A DNA stretch of 64,000 nt from Gracilimonas sp. (GTDB lineage Bacteria; Bacteroidota; Rhodothermia; Balneolales; Balneolaceae), in assembly GCF_014762685.1 (NCBI RefSeq), contig NZ_JABURM010000005.1:1-64000 (forward strand). Reading direction: 5' to 3'. Shown here in pieces: positions 1-8,071 of the stretch. Positions within the stretch are counted from its first letter, which is position 1. Each line of letters begins with the position of its first letter. The notes under the pieces were generated by a model. That model saw only the letters and a program-made list of their open reading frames with translations, was not told where the DNA came from and did not search any database. A program made the position numbers and the translations under genes.

Positions 1-697
1 CCTGCTTACCCACCTTCTCAACCGTTGTTTACTTCTTTCCCCGTGTTTTCAGGTTGCTCCTTAAATGGATTCTGAGGTGGTAATATCCCGAAAATTTCCC
101 CCCAGGATCTTTTAAGTTTTGAGCGAAGCGGTAACTTAAAAGTAGGCGCCCTGATAAAGCACGACCTGCCCACCGGGTAAAACCTGACAAGTCTCTGACT
201 TGTATCATGATAGGGGTGTTTGAAATGAGTTGGTTGCCTCTTTCGCCCCCTTGTTCATTTTGGCTTGATCCAAAACGAACCAAAAGATCAAGAAAACACG
301 AAGATCGCAGGCCCGGTAAACACTTGCACGGTTCCTGCTTACCCACCTTCTCAACCGTTGTTTACTTCTTTCCCCGTGTTTTCAGGTTGCTCCTTATAGA
401 AATTCGGATGCATGGGAATGCCCCGGTGGTTGTAGAGAGCACATCCTTTGAACCATGATTTTTAAGATTGAAAGGATTTAGCGGATGACCAGAACTACTT
501 CAATGTTCCTTGTTCGATGTTGAATGTTCGATGTTCCACACCATTCAACATTTCTAATTCATAATTTCAAATTCCCCTCATCCCTGGGAACAAAGCAAAA
601 ATATATTTTCCACAAAAACGCACACAAACCTTTCAGGCTGAGGCATATTTTTCTTACTATCCAATAAACAAACCATCAAGATAAAACAGCTTAACCC
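1..697. repeat. Gene-free repeat mosaic upstream of gcdH
   Basis: No gene was found here. Positions 1-66 repeat positions 333-395. Positions 102-316 are one copy of a module that recurs near 5989, 7088 and 9555, carrying a hairpin with stem 109-118/133-142. Positions about 499-540 carry iterations of a TGTTCGATGTTGAATG-type simple repeat that recurs in at least seven other gaps. The short open frames here recur in other copies of the module, so I treat them as repeat sequence. Confidence 0.8.
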
Positions 698-1906
698 ATG
701 TCCAAGACTCTCTTCAACATCGACGACGCTTTTCTCTTTGAATCGGAACTGAATGAGGAAGATCGCCTCATCATGGAAACGGCCCGTGATTATGCCCAAA
801 GCAAGCTGGAGCCCCGGGCCCTCAAAGGGAATACCGAAGAATATTTTGATCAGGATATTGCCAAAGAAATGGGGGAGATGGGCTTATTGGGAGTGACCAT
901 TCCTGAAGAATACGGCGGATCGGATGCCAGCTATACCGCATACGGTTTAATTGCCCGTGAAGTGGAACGGGTAGATTCGGGCTATCGCTCCTTTATGAGC
1001 GTACAGTCGTCGCTGGTGATGTACCCCATTTCCGAATTCGGCACGGAAGAGCAAAAGCAGAAATATTTGCCAAAATTGGCCTCGGGTGAAATGATCGGCT
1101 GTTTTGGGCTGACCGAACCGGATCACGGCTCCGACCCCGGCTCCATGGTGACCACTGCCGTAAAAACCGACGGCGGATGGAAGCTGAACGGCGCCAAAAT
1201 GTGGATCACCAATTCCCCCATTGCCGATCTGGCCGTGGTATGGGCCAAAGCTAAAGAGAATAAAGATGATGAAGGCGTGATTCGCGGGTTTTTGGTGGAA
1301 AAAGGAACCAAAGGATTTTCAGCTCCGCACACCAAGTATAAAATGAGTCTGCGAGCCTCCGAGACGGGAGAACTGGTTTTTGATGATGTATTTGTGCCGG
1401 ATGAAAATGTATTTCCGGATATAAAAGGACTGAAAGGCCCGTTCATGTGTCTGAATTCTGCCCGTTACGGCATCGCCTGGGGAACCGTGGGTGCAGCAGA
1501 GTTTTGCTATCACCGGGCCCGTCAATATGTGATGGAGCGTAAACAGTTCGGGAAGCCGCTGGCGGCAAATCAGCTTATTCAAACCAAGCTGGCGAATATG
1601 ATGACAGACATCACCTCCATGCAGATGCTGGCTTTCCGCCTGGGCAAACTGAAAGACGAAGGACGCGACCATCCTTCCATGACTTCCCTCGCAAAACGAC
1701 ATAATTGCGGCAAAGCACTGGATATCTCCCGGGTTTCCCGCGACATGCATGGCGGCAATGGCATTGTAGGTGACTACCGGGTGATCCATCATGTCATGAA
1801 CCTGGAGTCTGTAAATACCTACGAGGGTACTTATGATATCCATGGCCTTATTTTGGGACGAGAAATAACCGGTATTCAGGCCTTCACGCCGAAGGGGAAT
1901 GAGTAA
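698..1906 (+). CDS. gcdH: Glutaryl-CoA dehydrogenase (acyl-CoA dehydrogenase family)
   Basis: This 402-residue flavoenzyme should oxidise and decarboxylate glutaryl-CoA to crotonyl-CoA in lysine/tryptophan catabolism, in the cytoplasm. It has the full acyl-CoA dehydrogenase layout: helical N-domain (about 1-135), beta middle domain (136-235) and helical C-domain. The family signature [18 protein letters not shown] includes Arg97, which binds the substrate carboxylate in known GCDHs. The catalytic base is Glu376 in [16 protein letters not shown], which matches GCDHs rather than short- or medium-chain dehydrogenases. [14 protein letters not shown]-like sequence (about 137-150) is the FAD/substrate loop. 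The length is normal for the family. It stands alone between repeat-rich gaps, with no other lysine-degradation gene nearby. The assignment is firm at subfamily level. Confidence 0.93.
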   Translation: MSKTLFNIDDAFLFESELNEEDRLIMETARDYAQSKLEPRALKGNTEEYFDQDIAKEMGEMGLLGVTIPEEYGGSDASYTAYGLIAREVERVDSGYRSFMSVQSSLVMYPISEFGTEEQKQKYLPKLASGEMIGCFGLTEPDHGSDPGSMVTTAVKTDGGWKLNGAKMWITNSPIADLAVVWAKAKENKDDEGVIRGFLVEKGTKGFSAPHTKYKMSLRASETGELVFDDVFVPDENVFPDIKGLKGPFMCLNSARYGIAWGTVGAAEFCYHRARQYVMERKQFGKPLAANQLIQTKLANMMTDITSMQMLAFRLGKLKDEGRDHPSMTSLAKRHNCGKALDISRVSRDMHGGNGIVGDYRVIHHVMNLESVNTYEGTYDIHGLILGREITGIQAFTPKGNE

Positions 1907-2577
1907 GGATTAAATTCCAAATTCCAAAAAGCCCGGTCATTGTGAGGAGCCCGGGAGGTGGAATGCAGGGTTGGGAAGTCCAACGACGCGGCAATCTCCC
2001 TGATACGAATCCGGCAGTGTAACAACGGCTAAAACCCTGTCCCTCTTTGGAGAGGGCATGCGAAATGAACTTGTTCATGCAGCGAGGGAGAGGGAAGCCA
2101 GGGGCAGTGGAGCCGGAAGGTGCCAAATTAATATCCAAAGCCCATGGCACCACCGCCCTCCCCGCAAGCAACAGGCGAGCTGTTCTTGCTGTCCCTCCAA
2201 AGGGACACAGGGTTCGGTGGTTACTGTCCGGGCGCCACACAGAGTCATCCTGAGGGTACTCCCGAAGGATCTGCACAGGCTGAATCAGGCTTTATTCCCC
2301 GTATCTGCGAAGGGTTGTTCAAGTGCCTCCCATTGCAAATGTATGATTTGTAAACCCTTCGCTTGTGTAAAGGAAGGGATCGGAAGTTGTGGCGCGTCCA
2401 ACACTCTGAACCGGGATTTCAAGGATGAACAGATTCCGCGGATAAATAAAACGTGATGATAAGGTAGTTTCAAAGACCCCAACTTTTACATATTACTGTT
2501 AAAGGAAAAATGGACATCTTTGGTATAATCAGTTATACTAAATTATTCGGTAACTAACATTCATTAAAACTACCGTT
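1907..2577. repeat. Gene-free repeat mosaic
   Basis: No real gene was seen. Positions about 1934-2005 carry the GTCATTGNGAGGAG...GGCAATCTCCC module that recurs near 27346, 29679 and 46369. Positions about 2157-2218 carry the module with AAGCAACAGGCGAGCTGTTC and AAAGGGACACAGGG that recurs near 31568 and 37336. The last 100 bases are unique and AT-rich and probably hold the promoter of the downstream gene pair. Confidence 0.75.
2523..2538. promoter_or_regulatory. Candidate operator palindrome overlapping a -10-like box
   Basis: GTATAATCAGTTATAC has perfect 6-bp arms and contains TATAAT at 2524-2529. It ends 39 bases before the start codon of the small-protein/nucleotidyltransferase pair, which suits autoregulation. 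No good -35 match was seen and no binding protein is known, so this is a suggestion from sequence only. Confidence 0.35.
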
Positions 2578-2766
2578 ATGGAACGCATTGTAAATATTGC
2601 AAAAAGTCATAAGGAAGCAAGGGATTGGGATATTGAACAAGCGATATCTATGACACCGGAAAAACGACAAGCTATTGCTAAAGAGCTGAAGATTCGTGTT
2701 TTTGGGAAAACAGCCAAGGACGTAAAAGAATCCCATCGTTTGCAAATGAAAGATCAGCGTGATTAG
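2578..2766 (+). CDS. Small charged protein paired with a nucleotidyltransferase
   Basis: This 62-residue protein is rich in Lys, Arg, Glu and Asp, has no membrane segment or signal peptide, and is predicted mostly helical. It includes the segment SMTPEKRQAIAKELKIRVFG. I do not recognise a characterised family. Its TAG stop is followed directly by the ATG of the next gene (2764-2766/2767), so the two are almost certainly cotranslated. A small partner followed by a minimal nucleotidyltransferase resembles toxin-antitoxin modules, in which this would be the antitoxin or a regulatory partner. That role is an inference from arrangement only. Confidence 0.6.
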   Translation: MERIVNIAKSHKEARDWDIEQAISMTPEKRQAIAKELKIRVFGKTAKDVKESHRLQMKDQRD

Positions 2767-3240
2767 ATGGATTCCAATTATTTTTCCGGTGATATAAAAG
2801 AATTCATCAGGCTTTTAGATAGGTACGATGTTAAATATATGATTGTAGGAGGGGAGGCTGTGATCTATTATGGTTATCCGAGACTTACCGGTGATGTTGA
2901 TTTTTTCTTTTCCTCTGAAGATAAAAATGTAACCAAATTATTTAAGGCATTATCAGAATTCTGGGATGGGGATATTCCGGGAATTGAAACTGTGGATGAG
3001 CTTAAAACACCGGGTTATGTGATACAGTTTGGATTGCCTCCTAATCGCATAGACTTAATGAATTCTATTGATGAGGTAGATTTTGGCGATGCCTGGAAAA
3101 AAAGTAAAACAGAACAAATAGAGGTGAATGGGAAGGAAGTTCCGGTATATTATTTGGGATTAGAGCATTTAATAAAAAACAAAGCTGCATCTGCCAGGGA
3201 CAAAGATCTTGATGATCTGTCATATCTGAGAAAATTATAA
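2767..3240 (+). CDS. Minimal nucleotidyltransferase, AbiEii/MNT-like
   Basis: This is a 157-residue pol-beta-type nucleotidyltransferase. The N-terminal core has the Gly-Gly turn (28-29, VGGEAVIYYG) followed by RLTGDVDFFF, whose Asp43 and Asp45 are the expected metal ligands. This spacing is typical of AbiEii/DUF6036-like proteins rather than of HepT-linked MntA. The C-terminal half is helical (HLIKNKAASARDKDLDDLSYL) and carries the Lys/Arg/Asp cluster often seen in this group. It starts directly after the stop of the 62-residue partner gene. Possible roles are a toxin that modifies tRNA or protein, or a small-molecule nucleotidyltransferase. The fold is well supported; the function is not. 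Confidence 0.75.
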   Translation: MDSNYFSGDIKEFIRLLDRYDVKYMIVGGEAVIYYGYPRLTGDVDFFFSSEDKNVTKLFKALSEFWDGDIPGIETVDELKTPGYVIQFGLPPNRIDLMNSIDEVDFGDAWKKSKTEQIEVNGKEVPVYYLGLEHLIKNKAASARDKDLDDLSYLRKL

Positions 3241-4352
3241 TTAAAGTTTATTACATACCATACCGTAGTCATCCGTAAGATCCGTTTTATCCGCGTTCCA
3301 TTCGGTTGCTTGAAATGACTTGGTTGGCTTAGTCGTGCAGGTCTGAAGATCTTGGCTTGTTTATGTCCTTGCCATTCCTTCGCCACTCGGTCCATTGCAC
3401 ATCGTCCATCGCATTTCATTGGGACGATGAACCCCCAGGATTTTTGGAATGAATTGGTTGCCATGAATTTCGACCTCTTCTGTCTTCTCCTTCGCAAGGA
3501 GAAGGACGCTTATACAAATTCTGAGGTGGTAATATCCCGGAAATCACCCAAAGAGTTTCTCCTCCCGGGAGGAGATAAAGAGGAGGGTCGCTGGTGCCAA
3601 GGGCTCCGGTGGTAGATTAGGTTTGGTTGCCTCCATCTCCAAACCCTATCCCTGTCCCTTTCCCTAACGATCGCTTGCATTACGCCGCTCACGCCAAGGG
3701 CAAGGGAACGCCTTGGTGGCTTTGGATGTGGTTAAAGCTTCGGTGGTTGTGGCAGGCGCATCATCGGTGAATCGCGGATTATCCGGATAAAGGGATTCCG
3801 CGGATGACCAGAACCACTTCAATGTTCCTTGTTCGATGTTGAATGTTCGATGTTCTACCTGACAACCCTGGGTATAAAAAGCCCGTCATCCCGGTCAAAC
3901 CGCAGTGAAGCGGAGGTGCCGAACCGGGATCTCCCTAAAATGGCTTGAAATTTTAAACCCACTCCCATCATCTGACGACTGTTTAAGGGGGCAGGCCGTC
4001 AACTCCTGCAAAGAGTCGTCCGATGATTAAGCAAGCCGGCGTACTCCGTGTTCCATTTGGCTGTTGGAAATGAGTTGGCTGTCCTAAACTCCGACCTCAT
4101 CTGTCTTCTCCTTCGCAAGGAGAAGGACGCTTATAGAAATTTGTATGCATGGAAATGCCAGGAGGCTGTGGCACGTTCATCACCTTGAACCGGGATTTTC
4201 AGGATGAACAGGATTTAGCGGATAAATAAAACCACTTCAACGTTCCTTGTTCGATGTTGAATGTTCGATGTTCAATGTTCTACCTTTTTTGCTGAAATTT
4301 TGTTTGCATTCAATTACCTTAGGCAGGCAATTTCCATAGATCAAAGGTATGC
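3241..4352. repeat. Gene-free repeat mosaic with a long duplicated block
   Basis: No gene was seen. Positions 3600-3720 resemble 6225-6345 (GGTAGATTAGGTTTGGTTGC and CGATCGCTTGCATTACGCCG). Positions 3800-4141 are a near-identical copy of 7514-7855. Positions about 4240-4283 repeat the GTTCGATGTTGAATG simple sequence. The last 60 bases before the DinB-like gene are unique and presumably promoter-bearing; I could not fix a promoter. Confidence 0.75.
3800..4141. repeat. 342-bp duplicated block, copy 1
   Basis: It aligns without gaps to 7514-7855, with one mismatch noticed by eye (3835 G against 7549 A). It contains the CATCCCGGT...ACCGGGATC hairpin and a second hairpin with arms 3967-3980 and 4014-4027 (ATCATCTGACGACT against AGTCGTCCGATGAT, one mismatch in 14). 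The two copies lie in the same orientation 3.7 kb apart and enclose the DinB-like, hydrolase and toxin-antitoxin genes. Confidence 0.9.
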
Positions 4353-4859
4353 ATGGATTTAAAAAAGAAACTTTTAGAAAATACGGAGGCACTGATCGCG
4401 AAGGTGGATCAGGTGTCCGATTCCCAGTTCAACACCAAACCGGGAGGAGCGGAGGACAGCTGGTCGGTGGCGGATGTGGTGGAACATTTGTACCGGTCTG
4501 AATTCGGCATCCCCAAGCTTTTTACCGGTAAAACGGAAGCCGTGGTTGATCGTGCCCCTGATGCCTATCTTGAAGTCATGCGGAAACGGTTTTTGGAATC
4601 CGATAAAAAAATGAAAGCCTCCGATATTACGCTCCCCACAAAAGGGAAAAAACCCAAAGAAGCACTGATTTCCAAATTCCGGAAAAATCGCCGGAAAATT
4701 GCCGAATTGACCGGCGAATTAACGCCCGAAGCCTTATGTCTCTTATTTGAACACCCGATCTATGGATATTTGACCCGGCTGGAATGGGTTCATTTTAATA
4801 TCATTCACGCCCAAAGACATATGCGACAGATTGAACGCATCAAATCTCAGATAAATTGA
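4353..4859 (+). CDS. DinB-like metal-binding four-helix protein
   Basis: This is a 168-residue protein of the DinB/YfiT superfamily. The pattern SWSVADVVEHLYRSE near residues 41-55 supplies the first metal-binding His, and HFNIIHAQRHMRQI near the C-terminus supplies two more at the usual spacing. These match the three-His site of DinB-like proteins. Related proteins include thiol-S-transferases and many without known activity, so the reaction cannot be given. It has no signal peptide and is cytosolic. It stands alone, about 95 bases upstream of a separate secreted hydrolase gene, and lies between copies of a duplicated repeat block. Confidence 0.8.
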   Translation: MDLKKKLLENTEALIAKVDQVSDSQFNTKPGGAEDSWSVADVVEHLYRSEFGIPKLFTGKTEAVVDRAPDAYLEVMRKRFLESDKKMKASDITLPTKGKKPKEALISKFRKNRRKIAELTGELTPEALCLLFEHPIYGYLTRLEWVHFNIIHAQRHMRQIERIKSQIN

Positions 4860-4954
4860 GCACCTTTAGAGACATCATCAGGATTTAACATCGAGTTCAA
4901 AAAAAGAATAAGGAAACAGAAAATAACCCCCAATAATCAGGACTATTGATCACT

Positions 4955-5917
4955 ATGAAAATTACAGGCAGCGCATTGTTGGTATTGTTGTTCACAAGTG
5001 TTTTATCAGGGATGATAAATGCTCAGAGTTATTCGACAGAAGAGGTCGTTTTTAAAAGTGGCGACAATGTTTTAAGCGGGACGCTGGTGTTGCCCAACCG
5101 CGCTGAAAACGTGCCGATCCTGGTATTTATGGGAGGGATGTATGAATGGGGAGATTTTCATCCGCAACGCGAAGTTTTTATTCGTGAGAACCTGGAAGCG
5201 GTTTTCCCGCCGGCCGGGATCGGGGTGTTTTATTATGATCCGCGGGGAGTAGGGGATTCTGACGGGCGATGGAGCCGTACGACCCTCAACGGTTTTGCCG
5301 ATGACGCCAAAGCCGCCATTGCTTACCTGGAACAGCGAAGGGAAGTGGATGCCGGCCGGATTGGGATTGTTGGTCAGGGCGAAGACGGCTGGGTGGCACA
5401 GATTGTGGCGGCCACCGCTCCGGAGCAGGTGAAGCTGATGGCCTCCCTGGCCGGACCTACCTTCAGCGCTACCCGGCAGCTGGTGAATGAATATCACAGT
5501 GAATATGTGTGCAACGGTCAGGACAGCACTTCGGCCTATGAAAAAGCCGTTCAGAAAGCGCAGTCGCACCAAAACTGGGTGTCTGCCATTTCCATCACGC
5601 GGCGGTGGCGGCACATGAAAATGAAACTGGATTTCGATCCCGCCCAATATATCCGGGAGATTGACATCCCCGCCCTGTTTGTATTCGGCGAAAATGACGG
5701 ACAGGTGTATGCCGACTGGGCGATGGAGGAATTGAATATCATCTTTCCGGATTCCCTGCCTTCCAACTTCAGAACCCACCGTATCGCCGGCGCCAATCAC
5801 TATTTCCACGTCGTCCCGCCGTGTTATGAGTATGAGGATGAGCGGGTAAGTGTAAGCCGAAACTTTTCATTCCGTTTCAAAGAAGTATTCCAGAGATTCA
5901 TTTTTGAGAATTTGTAG
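4955..5917 (+). CDS. Exported alpha/beta hydrolase-fold protein lacking the Ser nucleophile
   Basis: This is a 320-residue alpha/beta-hydrolase-fold protein with an N-terminal signal peptide (MKITGSALLVLLFTSVLSGM, cleavage near AQS). I chose the ATG at 4955 over an in-frame TTG at 4946 because it gives a standard signal peptide. The fold landmarks are present: FYYDPRGVGDSDG oxyanion/turn region (93-104), acid loop FGENDG with Asp248, and the terminal His282 in GANHYF. The nucleophile elbow, normally G-H-S-x-G-G in this group of exported hydrolases, reads GQGEDG (140-145), so Gly142 replaces the catalytic Ser. As read, it should not work as a serine hydrolase; binding or a changed chemistry is possible. 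It is probably periplasmic. Confidence 0.75.
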   Translation: MKITGSALLVLLFTSVLSGMINAQSYSTEEVVFKSGDNVLSGTLVLPNRAENVPILVFMGGMYEWGDFHPQREVFIRENLEAVFPPAGIGVFYYDPRGVGDSDGRWSRTTLNGFADDAKAAIAYLEQRREVDAGRIGIVGQGEDGWVAQIVAATAPEQVKLMASLAGPTFSATRQLVNEYHSEYVCNGQDSTSAYEKAVQKAQSHQNWVSAISITRRWRHMKMKLDFDPAQYIREIDIPALFVFGENDGQVYADWAMEELNIIFPDSLPSNFRTHRIAGANHYFHVVPPCYEYEDERVSVSRNFSFRFKEVFQRFIFENL

Positions 5918-6555
5918 GGGTAAGCACCCAGATGCTAAGTGCCAAGGACCAAATTCCAATGACCAAAAGGGCCGGCCATGGGGTACCCCAGGATCTTTTA
6001 AGTTTTGAGCGAAGCGGTAACTTAAAAGAAAGTGCCCTGGGAAAGTATGACCTGCCGGCCGGGTATAACCTGACAAGTCTCTGACTTGTATCATGATTGG
6101 GTTCCTTGAAATGACTTGGCTGCCTCTTTCGCCCCCTTGTTCATTTTGGCTTGATCCAAAACGAACCAAAAGATCAAGAAAACACGAAGATCGCAGGCCC
6201 GGAGGCGCCAAGGGCAAAGGTGGTAGATTAGGTTTGGTTGCCTCCATCTCCAAACCCTATCCCTGGCCCTTTCCCTAACGATCGCTTGCATTACGCCGCT
6301 CACGCCAAGGGCAAGGGAACGCCTTGGTGAGTGTGGATGCGGTTAGGTTAAAACCCCGGTGGTTGTAGAGAGCACATCCTTTGAACCATGATTTTCAGGA
6401 TGGGCAGGATTCAGGGATGTTCAAAACCACTTCAACATTCCTTGTTCGATGTTGAATGTTCGATGTTCTACACATTCAACATTTAAAATTAACCTTACCA
6501 TTGCTTTAGAAGATCTTTTTGTTCAAATTGTACTATTGAATTTAATTAACTCGTT
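5918..6555. repeat. Gene-free repeat mosaic before the toxin-antitoxin pair
   Basis: Almost all of this gap is the 407-bp block 5988-6394, followed by the GTTCGATGTTGAATG simple repeat (about 6430-6470). The final 70 bases are unique, AT-rich sequence that should carry the promoter of the antitoxin gene. No gene was found. Confidence 0.75.
5988..6394. repeat. 407-bp direct repeat, left copy, flanking the TA pair
   Basis: It aligns without gaps to 7088-7494 at a constant offset of 1100, with about ten mismatches by eye. It carries the hairpin CTTTTAAGTT/AACTTAAAAG at 5995-6004 and 6019-6028. The left parts also match 102-316 and 9555-9769. Confidence 0.9.
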
Positions 6556-6768
6556 ATGGAAGACACGCTGATCAAAGAATTATCGCGACTCAATAAAAAT
6601 GAAAAAATCATTTTGGTTGAAGCTTTGTGGGATTCTATAGCATCCGACCCTGACCAGGTTGACGTCCCCGCTCATCATCAAACCATTATTGAGAAAAGGC
6701 TGCAGACGCTTAAAGAAGATAAAGCCAATGGAAAGCCCTGGAGTGAAATCCGGAAAAAATATTTGTAG
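6556..6768 (+). CDS. Antitoxin, addiction-module component family
   Basis: This 70-residue protein matches the putative addiction module component family (PF09720-type). The N-terminal helix carries LNKNEKIILVEALWDSIASD and the C-terminus carries the characteristic KRLQTLKEDKANGKPWSEIRKKY, which in known pairs wraps the toxin. It should neutralise the RelE/ParE-type protein encoded 6 bases downstream (stop 6766-6768, toxin GTG at 6775) and probably represses its own promoter in the unique 70 bases upstream. The family call is strong; regulation is inferred from the family. Confidence 0.87.
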   Translation: MEDTLIKELSRLNKNEKIILVEALWDSIASDPDQVDVPAHHQTIIEKRLQTLKEDKANGKPWSEIRKKYL

Positions 6769-6774
6769 ATAAGC

Positions 6775-7074
6775 GTGCCTAAAACATTGATCCTTACACC
6801 ACAAGCCGAGAATGATTTTGAGGATGCTTATAGTTGGTATGAAAATCAAGACCCCGGTTTGGGGAAAGAGTTTGCTCGCTGTGTAGATGTAAAATTAACC
6901 TCGATTCTTCGGGTTCCTCATCAGTATCAATTGATTTATGAGAACACAGTTCGCAGGGCATTGGTCGGCCGATTCCCTTTTTCGATTTACTTTGTTGATG
7001 AAGAGGATTCGGTTACGGTATTTGCTGTTTTACATCAACACCGCAATCCGGAGATTTGGGAATCACGTATATAA
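6775..7074 (+). CDS. RelE/ParE-superfamily toxin
   Basis: This is a 99-residue toxin of the RelE/ParE fold. It starts with the strand LTPQAENDFEDAYSWYENQDPGLGKEFARCVD, has the central RRALVGRFPFSIYFV strands, and ends FAVLHQHRNPEIWESR, the usual C-terminus of ParE-like toxins paired with PF09720 antitoxins. ParE-type members attack gyrase and RelE-type members cleave mRNA at the ribosome; the sequence does not separate these. It starts at GTG 6775, 6 bases after the antitoxin stop, so the two are cotranslated. The pair is enclosed by 407-bp direct repeats, which suggests it can be gained or lost as a cassette. Confidence 0.87.
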   Translation: MPKTLILTPQAENDFEDAYSWYENQDPGLGKEFARCVDVKLTSILRVPHQYQLIYENTVRRALVGRFPFSIYFVDEEDSVTVFAVLHQHRNPEIWESRI

Positions 7075-7087
7075 ACCCCGGCTCCTC

Positions 7088-7494
7088 CCAGGATCTTTTA
7101 AGTTTTGAGCGAAGCGGTAACTTAAAAGAAAGTGCCCTGGGAAAGTATGACCTGCCGGCCGGGTATAACCTGACAAGTCTCTGACTTGTATAATGATTGG
7201 GATGTTTGAAATGACTTGGTTGCCTCTTTCGCCCCCTTGTTCATTTTGGCTTGATCCAAAACGAACCAAAAGATCAAGAAAACACGAAGATCGCAGGCCC
7301 GGAGGCGCCAAGGGCAAAGGTGGTAGATTAGGTTTGGTTGCCTCCATCTCCAAACCCTATCCCTGGCCCTTTCCCTAACGATCGCTTGCATTACGCCGCT
7401 CACGCCAAGGGCAAGGGAACGCCTTGGTGAGTGTGGATGCGGTTAGGTTGAAACCCCGGTGGTTGTAGAAAGTACATCCTTTGAACCATGATTT
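7088..7494. repeat. 407-bp direct repeat, right copy, flanking the TA pair
   Basis: It matches 5988-6394 without gaps. Its hairpin arms are 7095-7104 and 7119-7128. Small differences (for example TAATGATTGGGATG against TCATGATTGGGTTC) show the copies are not brand new. Confidence 0.9.
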
Positions 7495-7513
7495 TTAAGA
7501 TTGAAAGGATTTA

Positions 7514-7855
7514 GCGGATGACCAGAACCACTTCAATGTTCCTTGTTCAATGTTGAATGTTCGATGTTCTACCTGACAACCCTGGGTATAAAAAGCCCGT
7601 CATCCCGGTCAAACCGCAGTGAAGCGGAGGTGCCGAACCGGGATCTCCCTAAAATGGCTTGAAATTTTAAACCCACTCCCATCATCTGACGACTGTTTAA
7701 GGGGGCAGGCCGTCAACTCCTGCAAAGAGTCGTCCGATGATTAAGCAAGCCGGCGTACTCCGTGTTCCATTTGGCTGTTGGAAATGAGTTGGCTGTCCTA
7801 AACTCCGACCTCATCTGTCTTCTCCTTCGCAAGGAGAAGGACGCTTATAGAAATT
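7514..7855. repeat. 342-bp duplicated block, copy 2
   Basis: It matches 3800-4141 at a constant offset of 3714. It follows the right 407-bp copy after only 19 bases, so two different duplicated blocks are stacked here. Confidence 0.9.
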
Positions 7856-8071
7856 CGGATGCATGGAAATGCCCCGGTGGTTGTAGAGAGCACATCCTTT
7901 GAACCATGATTTTTAAGATTGAAAGGATTTAGCGGATGACCAGAACCACTTCAATGTTCCTTGTTCCTTGTTCCTTGTTGGATGTTGGATGTTGGATGTT
8001 CCTCCACTAAATACCCCTTTATATACAATCCCAAACTTCGTATTATCATCACTTAACAAAATTCAGGAACA

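Larger units (their letters stand above)
7075..8071. repeat. Gene-free stretch made of two duplicated blocks
   Basis: The stretch consists of the 407-bp copy (7088-7494), then the 342-bp copy (7514-7855), then a second copy of the CCCCGGTGGTTGTAGAGAGC segment and a TTCCTTGTTCCTTGTTGGATG simple repeat (about 7950-8003). Only the final 65 bases before wzz are unique. No gene was seen. Confidence 0.8.

Noticed and set aside
207-458. Open frame recurring at 207, 6093, 7193 and 9660, with a similar start and conserved middle (SPPCSFWLDPKRTKRSRKHE)
   Set aside because: It lies wholly inside the repeated DNA modules, has different ends in each copy and no ribosome-binding site; the opposite strand also reads open. 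It is repeat sequence, not a protein family.
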